Positions 13,701 to 28,276 of a stretch of DNA of 64,000 nucleotides are shown piece by piece (the first letter of the stretch is position 1; each line of letters opens with the position of its first letter). The notes under the pieces were generated by a model. It made no database searches. It had not been told where the DNA came from and was given only the letters and a program-made list of their open reading frames with translations. The stretch lies in NCBI GenBank assembly GCA_030770545.1, contig CM061098.1:12755001-12819000 (forward strand), in the 5' to 3' direction. Position numbers and translations under genes: made by a program. Origin of the DNA: Macropodus opercularis. Its lineage: Eukaryota; Chordata; Actinopteri; Anabantiformes; Osphronemidae.

Positions 13701-15503
13701 GGATGTCTTAGCTGCTAATATTCAGTGGACAGATCACTAACATCATCCTCTTCACACACCACAGATATTCATTAATAAACTTACTTTCTAACTATGGAGC
13801 ATCCTGTTCCTATATTTCCATTTGGACTGGGCAGCATAGAGTTGTTTAATGACTTTGTCTGCCCAGCTTTATATACAACCTCTTCTTTGGGACACTGCGT
13901 CTGTGGTGTGAGTTGTGGGAGGTATGAACACGGGTGTCTCTATTTGCTCTGTACATTTTGTTCCTCGGGGAAATCTCCCTGATTAAGTGCTACTATTTTG
14001 ACAATATGTCAACTCATGGAGAGCAAAGATGAATTTATGTGCTTGGCTGTTCTGTAAACAGCTTTGCTGACCAACATGTTCCCGACCTCATCCCAGTGCT
14101 GCCTGAAAAAAAAAAGAGAAAAACGGTCAGAAGACTGCCTTTAATTCTTCTGTCAGACTGTAAAACTGTAATGAATCGTTTCAATTAAAAGCCATGAAGT
14201 GCCCTCTCATTTTTCTTTTTATCTTCTAAACAAATTTGTGGCGTAGCATCAGTGAGTGTGCATCAATCTCTGGGACAAAAATACAGCAGTACCTAAAATG
14301 CATATGTATGTTTCTTTATTTTTAGGATCAAGCCCCTGGCCAGACCACTCTGTGAGTCACTGTGGGAATCAAAGGGCCCTTCACTAGAGATGGCACACAA
14401 GGGTCCTTCATAAGCCCCACATGGGCACTTTATAACATCTGACATAAGCATTTATAAATGGTTGTGGTTCCATCTCTGCATGGCTGATGGAGTCCAGTCT
14501 GGTGAGGCTGCAAGGTTTGCTCTTGCCCGTTTACTCTTCTCTTCATTGGCCTTGAACTAAAAAAGGAATGCAACAAAGGATGTATTTGGGGGGAATAAGC
14601 TTTGAATCAAAATCAAAAGCATTCAGAAGTAAAAAGTAGCTTAACACCATAAAGTTCATATAAAAGCTCTGAGAGGGGTTTGGCCAAAAAAGAAGCTACA
14701 AATCACTGTTAGCCAGAGTTGTGTTAGTCTGAGGTGTTGACTGATTTTATCGCTTGCTACACAAAACAACCCTCAGACAATTCATATGGATGTTCTCTGA
14801 TCCTGTGCCTTGTTTGGTAGGGGTGGCTTCAACAAACAAAAATGATTCATACAGCTGTTTTCTGGTGCAACACCTCTATGGCTAGAGATGGATTAGTTTA
14901 AAGCAACCAAAGCTACTTGGGCAATAACACAGAAATGTTACAATGGATGACACTGCCTCTATGGCACAGAGGTGTTTTAAACCAAAAAATTAAAAATGAG
15001 CATTGTTTCACATTGATATTGATGTTTAGCAGGTTCTACGTTTACTCTGTTCACCTTTGTGCTGTGGTCGTTTAGCATGATAAACTACTTTGGTTAACCA
15101 AAGTCATGTCCTGTATGAATCAAAAATTTGATCTGATGATGGCCCAAAACCAGGAGGACATATTTCAAACCAACCAAAAATGTGAACAAAAATAAAGCAA
15201 AAAGCCAGGAAATAACTAAAGGTAATGGGATTAATTTTCTGAGAAACAGAAATGTTTGAACCAAAGATTGTGCCAAAACTTTGAGGAGATGTCAATACAG
15301 TTCTGTGAATGACTTAAATCTAAAATAAAAAAAAAAAGGGGGTGGAAAAAGTTACTGAGTTCATCCTCTGGACACCACAAATGCCGAATGTACGAACATG
15401 GCGATCCATTGTGCATCCACACTAAACTAACACGGGGATTGAATGAGCAACGGACTGCCATTGCCTTTTCTGGAGCTCTGTCACTCACAAGAATAAACCG
15501 ATG

Positions 15504-15600
15504 TTGGTTAAAGTTAGAAAAGGATTGTGGCCTGGGTTACAAAAACACAATGTGGTTAAGTTTAGGAAAGGATCAGGGCCGTGGTTAAATAAAAGAACAA
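15504..15600. repeat. Diverged 48-bp tandem duplication, fish-type dispersed repeat
   Basis: Two imperfect units begin TGGTTAAAGTTAGAAAAGGA (15504) and TGGTTAAGTTTAGGAAAGGA (15552), each continuing into a GGCC- or GGGCC-containing part. Closely similar TGGTTAAGTTTAGGAAA motifs recur in many teleost genomes as a dispersed short tandem element. I recognise the motif but cannot name the family. Confidence 0.55.
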
Positions 15601-16086
15601 CCAATGCTGGTAGCTAAAGGAATGAAAACAGCAGGCGCTGTTGTCACAGTTACCCAAACATTTCCTCAGATCTCTTCCCTAAGAGATGCTCTCACCTTTG
15701 CTTCTGACAAACAACAGTTATAATTCGCACAGCCCCACCAGGTCCTCAGAAAAAGTTATCAACATAGATCATTTAAGATATCTGAACAACCCATGCTTTT
15801 CTAGTGAGCACTAGTCTCTAATTTTAGCCAATGTCTTGCAGGTATGGAATGTTAGATAACCTGCTACCAGTTTTGAGGCCATGCCTGAGTGTTTGTGTTT
15901 GTAACCATATGTGTGAACATTCCTTGCAAGGCCAAGCATTAGAGCTGAGTGCACAGAGGGGGGTCAGTGGAGTGCTTGGAGACCAACTCACTGAACCCTG
16001 GTAGCTCAGTTCATCCCTCATCATTACCTTGTGCTGAAAGATCACAATAAGACAGAGAACAGCCTGCCTTCACACACAAAACACAC

Positions 16087-16123
16087 AAGGGATTGTGTGC
16101 TTTTATTCAGCACACAATCCCTT
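16087..16123. repeat. Perfect inverted repeat (15-bp stem, 7-nt loop)
   Basis: AAGGGATTGTGTGCT at 16087-16101 and its exact reverse complement at 16109-16123 flank the loop TTTATTC. The stem is shorter than that of a microRNA precursor and does not extend outward. It may be a relic of a small transposon or simply a stable hairpin. Confidence 0.8.
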
Positions 16124-19100
16124 ATCTATCCTTTAAACCCTTACTTATCCAGTGCCTCAGAGCACAAGTTATCATTTATGTGTGAACTGGCATTCAATAT
16201 TTTCTTCTTCCATATCATAATACTGTTAGAGTATAGTAGAAATTCCAAATAAAGAGTGGGGTTTTTTTTATAATGAAAGCTTTTTCGGTCCAAAAAAAAA
16301 AATCAGTTGGACCACAAAGGAACCACAAACAGCATCTTGACCCTAAGGTTGAATCTTCTGGGATATTTGAAGCCCTGATGCTCTTGTGCAACAAGTTGAA
16401 ATAAACTGGAACCTTAAGTACTTGGTGCAACATTGAAGTTGTCCTGTAGTTTGAACCTCTTGTTTGGCTCCGAACTCTCAATCAGCCAAGAAAACATGGC
16501 AGAATGAAACATTTTAAAAGTCTGGGGAGCATCAGCGCAACGAGGTGCAGCTTAGTTTCCATGACATTGTGATGGTGGGCGCCACTCATCTTCATGGTTG
16601 CGGATTCTAACCCCCAATCTGATGATTACACTGTCTTGGCCATTCCAGGGTGCGTAGTCATACCTGTGGGTTGGATGGGAGCTGCAGACAGCTAGTGAAT
16701 TGAAGTTGAGTGTTTATGGTGTGAGAAGCAGCCCTGGGGTCTAATCGTGGTCTTAGTGGAGTCTGTCACAGTAGGTTTGGTGAGAGAGGCAGACAGTGCC
16801 CCTCTGTGGGCACAGGCTTCTGTGGTCAGAGCTGATCCCAGCGGCTGCATGACATCATTTGAGTTAGCTCAAACCTATATGTCCGTTGGCCAGTGCTTCT
16901 AGTTAACTGGCCAGTTTCTATGCGTGGAGCGTTCGATTTGAGCGCTCACTCAAAGCCAGGCTTCTTTGTGAGGAGCTGGATGAAGTTGCTGCGTGGGCTT
17001 TTTGCAGACTGAATGTGCGCCATCCGTTTGGGTTAGAGGGAGTTGGCCTGAGGAGCTGAGGATGTAGCAGACATGCATAGCGGTGGGAAGTATGTGGTAA
17101 TTATTGTGTTCAGGGCTGCCATATGTCAACTCTCCCCTTCTAGATATTTACTGGACCCACATTCCTCTTGATGGGTTGGTGGATGGGATGCACTATGTGT
17201 GTGTGTGGTAAATCCATGCATGCAATCCACAAAGAGATGCATATGGTGTGTGCACCAGATTCAGTGCCCTGGGCCATCTTCCATCCTAATACCTCATTGT
17301 CTATTCTTGTTCTTCTCTCTCACTTTCTTTTTTTTTTGGTTTATATCCCGTCTAGAGATTCAGTTTGTCTTTTTGGGGTTATTTACATTTTTCAGAGACG
17401 CGGCTATTCATTGAATATACAAATATATCTCGGTCTGTTTATGTGTTGTGTGTATGTTAGATTCCAAGCATTCTCCTTGCTGATGTGCAAAGAATTAGGT
17501 GCAGTAGTTGTGTCTGTCTGCAGGAGGTGAATGCTTTCATTAGCAAAACAAAATCCTTTTTGCATATTTGTTTTGAATAGTTCCCTGAAATCCTTTCAAG
17601 AAAAACAAACAGAAAACTCCGCTAGCTTGAGTTCATCCACACTGTTTGTTTTTGTGTACCTGTCATGATACGAGCTGCATTCGCCTCCATGGATGAGCAG
17701 AGCTTTTGGATCTATAAATAAAAATCTATTTCACAAATGGGCAACTGAGTTTTTTATTTCTGCTCTGTAGCTGGTAAAGCATTGACTAAAAGTTTGCGTT
17801 TGAACTGATTTGACTCAGCATGAATGAATGGATAGAGACGAGTAAAGACTTCCTCCCTTTATCACGTTTTATTTTTATTCTGTCTGATTAAAGAACTGTG
17901 GTCCCGGTCTCAGGAGGGAGTAACTTTTCGTGGCATTGCATGTGAAGCTAGAGCTGATTTGGAGGATTATAATAATCCAGTAAGATAAGTAATAAGATCC
18001 AGTAAGATCAAGAGCTTAAGGAGCCTGCGAAATGAATACACTGCAAAAGAGACATAGAGGACTGGAGACAAGACAGAAAGGAACAGGCAATGTCATGCAA
18101 AACAGCCAGGACAAGTTTCTCTGAACGTCTGCTGGATGCGATGCCTCTCTTGAGAGTTTGGATTCAAGCGCACGCATGGCTGCCTTGGTCTGACGATGGT
18201 TTATGGCTTGTTACTCCACTCTACCTGCCACCCCTTCACAAGCTGAGAGCTTTGGTGATGTCAGAGGGGCAACTTATGCCCGAGATCTGCTCCTGGCAAC
18301 TATCCAGACAGGTTGGTCAGTAGATGCAGCACAGGTCCGCTGTACCACGATGTGCGACGCATATACAGCAGGCAAGGCTTGAGCAGTGGTCTTGGCTGTC
18401 ATAGCGGGGACCCTCAAAAGAGTCTGTGTTGGTATAGGATGGGTCCCAAGCCACGGCATTAGCTCTTATTCCCCACAGCCACTCATGACAAACCAGCAGG
18501 CTTCAGATGTGGCTTTTCCACACACAGAAGAGCAGAGTGGTTCAGACTAATATTTTATAGACCAGTAAAAACAGCACCATAAACAGAGGCCTTACTGAGA
18601 AGCACATGGGGGTCTTGTCCTGTAAACCAGAAAGAGAGAGAGAGAGAGTTTTGAATATGATTATGACAATTTAGATTCAGTCACCAATACGCATTTTAGA
18701 TTTATGATATTAGTGTTCGATGACGTGAACGGTTTAAACACCTGACAGTCGTCTCCTTAGCGCCGTGTCAACCACGACTTTATTCACATCTCAGCTTTTC
18801 CTTGAGGGTCTGTGTTTCTCTAATAATAAACTTTATTTGTTGGCTGCATCTCAGATTGGCTTGACTCACAAAATCTCACTTTCCCAAATCAAAGATTCCA
18901 GTGAAACATAGTTCTGTGAAATACTGTATGGTGGTGTGTTCCCAGAATTTGATGTTCCTAGAAAACTGGGTGCTAAATCTCAGGAATGCATATGAAACCA
19001 GAATGTGGGCCAAATGGTTTCTACGAAAGTCAAACTTGGAAACAACGCGACACCAAGTCCTTTCTGGACTATCGGTAGACAGCAGTGATGGGAGATGGGA

Positions 19101-22100
19101 TTTGCTGGAGGAGGCAAGGTGTCCTATCATGATCACGTTGCTCGTGATGCGGAGGGCTGAGACGTCTGACCCGCTGAGCAAAAGCTCCCCCTCTGCAGCC
19201 TTAATGGATTAGGGCGGTGGGCACTGAGGTCAGCGTTGTTGTCTGAATCACACACGCACACACACACTGCAATGCGAAAGCAAACATAAGTGCCACCACA
19301 CATGAATGGAGATAAATGCAGTGAGTGCCTGAGGTTTCCATTGTGGCTGTGTTATATGAGTAAATGATTAAACTGCATAGTTGGACCCTGTCTCCTGTCC
19401 GCAGCAGCATACTCCAAGGCCACACAGCTGGTACCAATTTGCGTGCCCCCGCCACATCGCGATCCAACTGCATGTGTAGGAATCATGGCTTATCGCAGCA
19501 GTAATTCACTCCTTCCTCTCATGCTGAAGCTATTCTTGGCTTTTCTGCCTCTTTATTTTTAGTCACGGCTGCTTCTCTGGATCATTGAAGTGGTCTTGAT
19601 GTTGTGTGTCTGCTCACAGCAACAGACCCCAGGTTCTGAACTGACATGAATCACCTTGGGGAAACAAGCCTCATGGTGGCCACGGCCACTGTGACCAAAA
19701 CTAAACCGCCGTCGCTTTGTTTTCTCTTAAAAGTTACAGATGTTACCTGTCGCCCGGATGTAGCGGAAGCAGGACTGTTCCCTTTGTGTTCTTGCCGTTC
19801 GTGTGAATGCTGGATGCGTGCGTGTTTGACTACGCCCCTCAGTGCATCAGGTTCAAATGGTGTCCTGCACAAATGAATCTGGGCCCCATTAAAGCTCTGG
19901 CAAACGAAAACACAAATAAAAATAGACTAGAAAGTCTCTGATAAATGTTCGTTTGAGTGCATTTAAGACTTCAAAGTGGTCACTCATACGACATGTGTTT
20001 TATTTCCAGACTGAGGTGCCTTCACAGGAAGATGGCTGGCCCCTGGGCTTCTCACTTGATGACCTCATTCACCGTTGAACTCGTCTCCCTGTCCTTTGTG
20101 TCCAGCCTCATCCCAGGGTTCCTGGGTGGACTGAAAGCCACAGGGAACATGGAGTGCATCCCAGATTAACATAATGGAGTTAATTGATCAACTAAAGTTC
20201 AGTCGGGGGACAGTCCTTGAATGGACTCGCTCCTTCTTTATTTCCCGTCGGTGACTGACGTCCAAGATTACCTCACTCCATTCATCGCTTCACACCTGAA
20301 TCGGAGCTCCTAGGTCACTCTGATAATAACGATAGCTCCCTTTGTCTCTCTCTGCTGTCTTGTTTTTGTGCAGCCCTCTCTTCTCTGCAGGGCTCATCTG
20401 GACACTGAGAGCAGATGGACAGTTTGCTCGAGCACTTGTTGAAGGATATCAAAGGAATTAAAATTATACCTTCACAAATAGATTAATCTTATTCTTTCTT
20501 GAGTGGTATGATGAAAAAATAAAAAAGAGTAAAACCTATTAGATACAAAAACACAGCGCGTAACATCTCGTGCACAACACAAGCTTTAATTCTCTTGTAT
20601 ATTCTCTTTAATATCGTTGCAATAATAAGTATACATATGTGACAATACAGAGATTGTTTTGGGAATGGAGCAAAGACCAGCTTTGGTTGTGTGGAGCTAT
20701 TCTGAGGTATTTAATTTAATCTTAACTTCTTCTAACTTCAAATTATGTGAGACTGCTTTTACAGGAGCAGTCTACAAAATGTAAATCCCGGTCAAAGCCT
20801 TCTGTGTTCAGGCTTTGGGATGGTTTCCCACCATTCTGGGAGCTGAAACCATATTTCTAAACCTCAAGTGACAGCAGACAGTCAGAGAAACCAAAGTCTT
20901 GCCGAATCTTCATGTCTGCTGTCAAAACACATTTGTTTGAATGGCACACATGGAGGCGGTGCCAAGAGAGCTCTTCATGATGCAAGTCCTTTCGCTCTTC
21001 CGCTCACATACACACATGAGACTGGACGCAGAGGCGCACACATTCCACCATTACACAAAATATATGATACGTCACAAGTAAGTTCAGCAGCAGAGAAGTG
21101 AAGGGAACCCACGAGGCTCCCGCTGTGAGATTGCTGCATGGTTGGTGGTGAAAATTGAGTTACACTATGGCCAGTCATAAACCATTAGCCGTAAGACTCA
21201 TGCTGATGCTTGAGCCGCTTCCAAATCTGTAATTGGGCTAGTTTTAAACGGTCTGACCAAGCCGAAGTGCTCGAGGGGGTATTTACCCAGCTGTCTCTTA
21301 CATAGACGAGCCAAGATGTTGTTCATCCTTCGTTTGTCTCTCTGCAGCATCGATGGGGTTTTGAGAAATGTAAGGCAGAACATTGGCTGAGAGTAGCGAG
21401 GAAGAGTCATGGAACTGGGTGCAAGTCAAAGGCGTAAAGATCAGTTATCGATGAACTGAGATAACGCGTTCAATGCCTCCTGCTTTCTGGCTTATGTAGA
21501 TTAGTAGTTTCATCATTAAAATATCTCCACAGGACGAACCTCATCCTCAGCTTGGGGAGCAACTACAATCGCTTTAAAGGCTCAAAGTCGTCTTCAAATT
21601 TGTTCAGTACTGTGTGTGCACGGATGGGTGAGAGTGGGTTGGGCTGCGAAGATGCCTGTGCAAATACGCTGCCACTCGATTTGCAAAGATTTAAAAGCTT
21701 GGTGACGCGAAGAATAACCTTATTTTTAGGCAAAAACCTCAGTTAGGTTGTATATTGCTGCACCTGTGCTTGTGCCTGATCGAGCGCGTGAGCGTGTTTG
21801 TTTGAAAGTTTTCGTTCTGCCAGCACCTCAGGTCTTTCTGTGTCTGGCCAAGCACAATGCTGGCACGGCAGCAAAATGGCCACAGTGAGCGCCTGGCAGG
21901 GGCGTCCGACAAGAGTCAATGCCAAGCTGAGGCGGCAAGAAGCACGTCTATGCAGAATAAAGGGCCACACACCTTCACCTCTGCCCTACAGCCACAAAGC
22001 AGCGTTGACTGACATGGGCCTCGTAGCCCCGTCACCGCACAATGCATTCTCCAAGGTACCTCCACAGCAAATATCTAATGACGCTGGGGTTATGCTCACA

Positions 22101-25100
22101 TTATCCAATCCTGTGCAATCTTCATAAACAAAACCATGTGCAGCGAGGCAGCTGAGGGCAGATAAATGTAAATCAGGAGAAGCAGAGGTCCAAGACCACT
22201 GTCTTTGGCCACTTACTGAGTTCTGGCACAAATCTAGAATCATATTACAGACATTTAGCGTTATTCAAATTAAAGCACTGAAATCCTTCCTGTATGTTAT
22301 AGTGACATTTGTACATTTCTTCTGGTTGCTCCATAATTATTTAACAGTTTTCTTGGAAAAAGAAGATCTGATAGATATCACTGGGCAAATCCAGTTTTTC
22401 CATCATTCATCACAGGAGTTGGGGTAATTGTGGAGTGCACGGTATATGGAACATTCCACTGAGAGGAATAATGGAGGTGGATAGATTAAGCATCTTCTCT
22501 GCGCTGGACAGAGGCTTTCGAACTGTCCTCCATTAAGCCGTGCATTCTGATGAGTGATTCAATGTGTCTATACTGGGCAGGAACTCGCAACAGTGACATG
22601 AAAACGCAGTTGGCATCAGCTTCACAAATCCCACATCAGGCCAAGAGAAACCATAATCACCACTTTCATTTTGCAGCCTTGTTTATTTCAGAGGCTGGGG
22701 TTACAATTAAGACCATTTGCCTTGCAATTACTGTGTTAAAAATAATAAAACAATTTCAGCTTACCTAAAATACCTGCGTTTTGTGTAATGATTCAGGGCG
22801 TGCAAATTGAAATTGCAATGTTTGGACATTGTCAGGGAGCAGTGTGAAGCTGCCAGAGTGATAGAACTATGTTTGTCTGGATGCTTGTCTGCTTCTGGAT
22901 TGCTAGCACTTTGTCAGAATGCAGCCAAACCCTGTTCACAATTTCTGCCTGACCTTCACGGGATAATTTTAGCTGTGTGGACGTATAATGTCATGATTTA
23001 CTGCAGGGATTAGTTTTTCAACAGCCACAACATAACTGAGGAACGTTGCCTTAGGGCCAGTAAGTAAATTCCCCTGTCAGTAACCCACTCCCACTCCGAA
23101 CGGTCCCCCTTCCACCCACATGCTCCCCACCGCACCACTTACCCTAATTTTCCCGATAAAGTCACACAGCTCAGCCAATCTGTGGCCCTGGAGCAGCCTC
23201 CATCTATCTGACATTGAACATTTGGCTCTTCACCAGCCACAGTGTTCAGACGCCCGTAGGTTAGCAGATAGACAGATGCTTTGTTAACGGTTCGACAAAA
23301 CTTTTAAAATGTACATTAGCCTCTAGTTTGTAGAGGTAGAAGGACTATTCTGCATATTTGTCACCAATATCAACCAATTTCCCTTTGCATTTTAACAAAT
23401 ATACCCAATATTATAGCGAATCATGATTGTTGCTGCTTTATTGATGTTTTTGTATCAATAAATGAGAAAATAATCATTTGTACAACACAAAGACTTATCC
23501 TTTTCCTCTCCTGTCATCTTTAAAAAGGCCTGAATTGGAGCGTTCTTGTGAGACTTGTCTGATGTTTGGCAACGATGAGCCTTGCGGCGTGTGCATGTGG
23601 CACGGATGTGGATGTTCTGTGTTTTTGATCCAATTGTTGTGGAATCTTATTCAGATTGTGACACATGTGCAGTTAAGATGAAAACTAGCGAGCCCATAAA
23701 AGTTGTGCGTCACATCCCACGCAATACAGGCCGTATAGGCACGAGGTCTGGCTGTGCCGTGCGGGGGAGAGCTCGCAGTGCACGGAAAGCTAATGCCTCA
23801 CACTAAGCTCTGTGCTGCAGGCCCACATACACTAATTAGACCTGATATACTGCCTGATGTGTGCTGATTGAAAGCAGGTGCATCTAACTCAGGACAGAGT
23901 CCTGTTGCACTGCAGTGGAATGCCTGAGGGTGTCATTCTGTTTCCAGGCGCTGGTCTAAGGTCAGTTTCATGGGTTTCAGATAAGTTTCTTTCGCAGCGA
24001 TTTATCCCAAACCAGCGCAGCTCTATGGTCGCTCTCTGCCAACTCATTGATGATGTCAAAAGGATGTTTGCGCTCTCACTGTGCTCTGCTGCTCACAACC
24101 AGCTGTCCCTGTGGCGACAGCTTCGGCTTCTCGGAGAAATGAGTGGCATGCACCAAGCCGCACAGGCCACGGCACCCCGCCAACCATGCCAGGCACTCCC
24201 TCTGTGCCTCATGTGGTGAACTATAGTGCCTCACTTGTGGAATGATAACAGGGGAAACGGTACGCCAGCTCTCGTTTTCCATCTGTATCTCTGTCTCTTT
24301 GAATTTGATGCAGAGTCTGTGTCTAACCCGAGTGAGATATTCACAGACGGCCTGATATATGTGGGTTTTTTTTTTCCAGGCAACACTCTCACCTCTCTGC
24401 CTCTCTCATAAAATGGAGCACTAGGGAGTTATTGAGATGGCAGAACAATTACCCAAAGAGCTGTTTTCACTGGAACTGCAATCAAGCATCTGGAAACTCA
24501 GCCATCCATAATCAGGGTTTCAGCCAAAGCTTTACTAATTTCTGTTGAGATAGTTTATGTATTTATTGTTGTGGAGAAGATGCTCTGTTTAGGTGTGGAT
24601 TCAATTAAGCTTATATAAGGTTTGATGCAAGGTCCTTTATTCATTCTAGCAGGACTGTTGAAACGATCCGCAAGGAGAACGCTCTCAGTGACCTCCAGCC
24701 GTTTAACTTCAATTACATAAAAAAAGAGAGAACACTGGGAAAGTTTAGCAGCTCAGACCAACAGCATGTAGACAACAGCCATCCTTGTGATTTTACAGCT
24801 GGTTTGCAATTGCAAAGCAATTTTAGATTAAGAAAACACGACTTGTGTCAATTAAATAATGGCAGCTCATTGACAAAAATGCCTTCAGCAGTCCAACACC
24901 TGGTGAAAGAGCAGTTGTTAGGTTTAAGAGCATGCCAGCTTGAAAAGCGCTAGGTACACCTCGTTCCCTTTTTCCAACATTTGTCATTGTAATGGCCTGC
25001 GTTTTCTCTTTGTGTCGGGAACCTGCCGTTTGAACAAATCTTACACAAATTGACTTCTAATAGCTTTTTCAGGGGCCCAGAGGCCAAATCGAGTAACCTT

Positions 25101-26871
25101 CAACTTGCACTCCATTAGTCAAAATATCACATTTCGGTTTCTGTAAGGACTGAGTGTTCAGCCACTTAGCGTCCTGCGGAGTTGTTGATTTCACTGATGA
25201 TAGCGTTAACATTGACACAGTTGTTTCCAACGCGCTACCTTAGTAAATCAGTGGGGTTATTATACAGATGGGACGAAGACTCAAATAATAATAGCTTAGC
25301 ATGCGCCTTTCTTCTATTTGCTAAGAGACGTATAGGTCATAAGCTGCCCCTGGCCATTCACACATTAGATCCAACTTGTTTAATCCTTAAAAAATGGTTA
25401 TATTTCTACAGAGAGCCTGTGGGCAGGACAAACTCTTGGCTTGTGCAGTGACCCAGCAACTTGCAGAAACTACAGGTTGCTGGGTCTGAACCATGTTGCT
25501 GTAGGTGCAGAGCCAAACTGTGTGCTTGCTCCATGAGCTTCTCATCTAATTTATACACGCTGAATTAGTCTGACTCGGGGAGATAAATTATTATTTTTTA
25601 CGATGTCCGACTATGCATGTGGATGTTTAACGATAACACAGTTGCAGTTTATGGTATCGATTGGGCGTCTGGTGCATCTCTGACCTCTGCCGTGGAGGAA
25701 AAAGCTAAAATACGTGTCCGGTAATTTCTTAGTAACTTTAGTTTTTGGGGTTTTTTTGAGCTCTTGTTTGAAGTTGTGAGAAAAGATCCTGACTCAAGTT
25801 GTGGGAACATAGTAATGCTGACTCAGCTGTGGTTCGTTTTTTTTCTTTTCTTCTTTTAAAAAGCCTAGGATCTGTTATTGACAACAAATAAAAGGAGGAG
25901 AGACCCGTGATGAGAGGCCAGTCATGCAGACTTGCGGGACGTCACCCTGGTGGATGCTGCCCTGGTAACAGCCTCTAAAAAGCTGAGGCCATCTCTGATC
26001 TCTGCTGACATACACTTTGCTGCTTGAACTGAAAATGGACTGTTGTTTATTTCATTAAACTCAACAATTTCTTCCTACATGTTTGGACAAATACATTCAA
26101 AGTGCATATGAGATTTTGCAGCGTTACCCTACGGGTCATGATAGGGATGAACATGAAGTATGCTTTTTGATGCTGAAGTTGTTTTGTATCTAGTTTTGTT
26201 CCTTTGTTTTCTCCATCCAACTTACTTCATCTAACTCTACTCCTCCTTCTCCTACATCCCTTTTCTGTCTCCCACTTGAAGCTGCTTCTCCTCTCTGTTG
26301 ACAGCTTTGCTCGGCTGAAAAAAAGACGCAGAATTACTGACTAAAAGGGAAAAAGAGAGCAAATAACAGCTCTTAGAATGTTTGGATTTTGAAACCAGAA
26401 CATTAGTACAAACCATAATGGCTGGCCAAAAGAGCCCTGTGCCTCTCCAGAACTTCACTCTCACAGGCAATGATGTAACGCAGCCATTTCATATGAAGCA
26501 TTCGCTTGTTGCACTCCTCAAATTCTATTTATACCTTCTTCGTCTACTCAAAATAAAGCAGCCTATGTTAGGCTAGTGCCCTTTAAATAGCCTGTTTGTT
26601 TAAGGGTTAGGGGGAATTAGAACACAGGTTTATGGGAGCTTGCTTTAATACTGGAAAACTTCAAATTGTTTAATGCCTGCAAGGTACAAAAAATTTCAGC
26701 TATTTATTACAAAAAAATAATGACAAGATGACGCATCTTTAATATGAGAGGAGTTAACAGTTTTGTTTTGATGTCCTTCAATGGCTGCTATAAATGATTG
26801 AATGGATGGACATAAAGTACAAGGACGGTACAGCCTGCTTCGCTGATAAATGCTTTTACTACGACAAAGCA

Positions 26872-26894
26872 GTGTGTGTGTGTGTGTGTGTGTG
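26872..26894. repeat. (GT)11 dinucleotide repeat
   Basis: Uninterrupted GT microsatellite in the stc2-nkx2.5 interval. Confidence 0.85.
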
Positions 26895-27761
26895 GTGCCA
26901 ACCAGGCCTGTGCATATACGACACAGCAGAATAAACAAGTCTGTCTGTGTTCACAGTCTGTAATTAAAGCCGTATAAAACTGCACACGCATGCAGTAACA
27001 GCACACGTCATGGCCCTCAGCAGCTCTGTTTCCCTCAACCCTCAGCATGGGTTTGACAAAAGCTGACCTAAAATCATCAACCCCCCCCCGTTGCAAACTT
27101 TTCTTTAGAGGTGCATATGAAACATAAAAACCTGCAAAGGCGTGGGCTGCTTAACTCGCCTCGCCGGAGCTGAATGCGCACAGTCAATGCGGCGTAATAC
27201 CGTGCAGCTCGCAACCAGCCTTTGCAGTCTTGCTTCACTGAAGCTGGACTTACGAACCAGCGTCCTGCATCAGCCACGGCAGGGAGTTTTGATTGTATTG
27301 GCTCGGTTTAAATGGCAATCAGACCTCCCCGTGGCTCCACGGCTAACTCAGCCATAAAAACAACCTAGACGTTAGAAAAAGATCACATCAGGCGAAATCT
27401 TGCCAGAGCTTGACTCAAACCAAGACGTACTCAAGTGCCTCGTAATGTACCTCGCAGACCCCAGACGTTACAGCTACCAGATGGCAGCTACCTGTGTGAA
27501 AGTTTGATCCTGCTGAGCACTAAAAGGAATCCTGGGATCAATAAAACGCATTCTCCCCCTTAAACTCGATATTTTATTAAACTCTGACGTGGCCTTTGGT
27601 GTCGAGGAACATTACTCTGTGCTCAGAGCATCTGCTCTACATCCAGGTCTGTGCACTCAACAGAATGTGTAAGATAACATGTAATATAAACTGTGAACTC
27701 TATGCTATACTGTAAATACTGTGACCACGAGCGGAGGAATGTAAATGCTGACACAGTAAAG

Positions 27762-27763
<2 letters not shown>

Positions 27764-27792
<29 letters not shown>
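27764..27792. repeat. (TG)14 dinucleotide repeat
   Basis: Uninterrupted TG microsatellite in the stc2-nkx2.5 interval. Confidence 0.88.
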
Positions 27793-28248
27793 CAGATAGT
27801 GGGGAGTGTGCAACGTCTGCATGTAGGCACATGAATATCTTATCTTTGTGAGTGTGTCTGTGTGCACACGCACGTGAGCTTCAGAGATTCGACTTTATAG
27901 TTTCTGACCAGATTTTGCCCTCTGCTGGTGCAATTTAAGCAACACTGGTGCGCGTCACCCCCCCCTTGGACAAGTGGAAAGCATCACCAACATCCATGGC
28001 CACCAGCTGAACGATGAGTAGTGGTCTGTCTTGCGTTGAGCACCAAACGCGAAATGTTTTCATATTTTATACCTTGGATTAAAGAATTTGACGAATTGAT
28101 TTTGCAAAAACTGCAGGTGCAAAGTCAACACAAACACAGCAACAACGGGAGCGTGCGCATATGTACGCCTGCGTCCGTGTCCGTCGCCAAACAGAACCCA
28201 TGGAGCCAGTGAAGGACCCACGCATTTCCCATGCTCACTCGCGCCACG

Positions 28249-28276
28249 CTCTCTCTCTCTCTCTCGCTCTCTCTCT
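28249..28276. repeat. (CT)n repeat, interrupted
   Basis: Pyrimidine-rich CT microsatellite with one CGCT interruption. It explains the serine/leucine-rich open frame across it, which is not a gene. Confidence 0.8.

Larger units (their letters stand above)
5221..15500. other. Gene-free interval between stc2 and nkx2.5, left part
   Basis: No coding exon is recognisable on either strand; open frames are at most about 130 codons and match no family I know. Contents include a (TG)8 repeat at 6647-6662, a G-rich run near 8864-8879 and a plus-strand AATAAA near 12498 with no associated coding sequence. A complex stretch at about 10590-10760 has dense transcription-factor-like motifs (see its own entry). 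The interval lies beside a developmental regulator and may hold its enhancers; that is inference. Confidence 0.6.
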
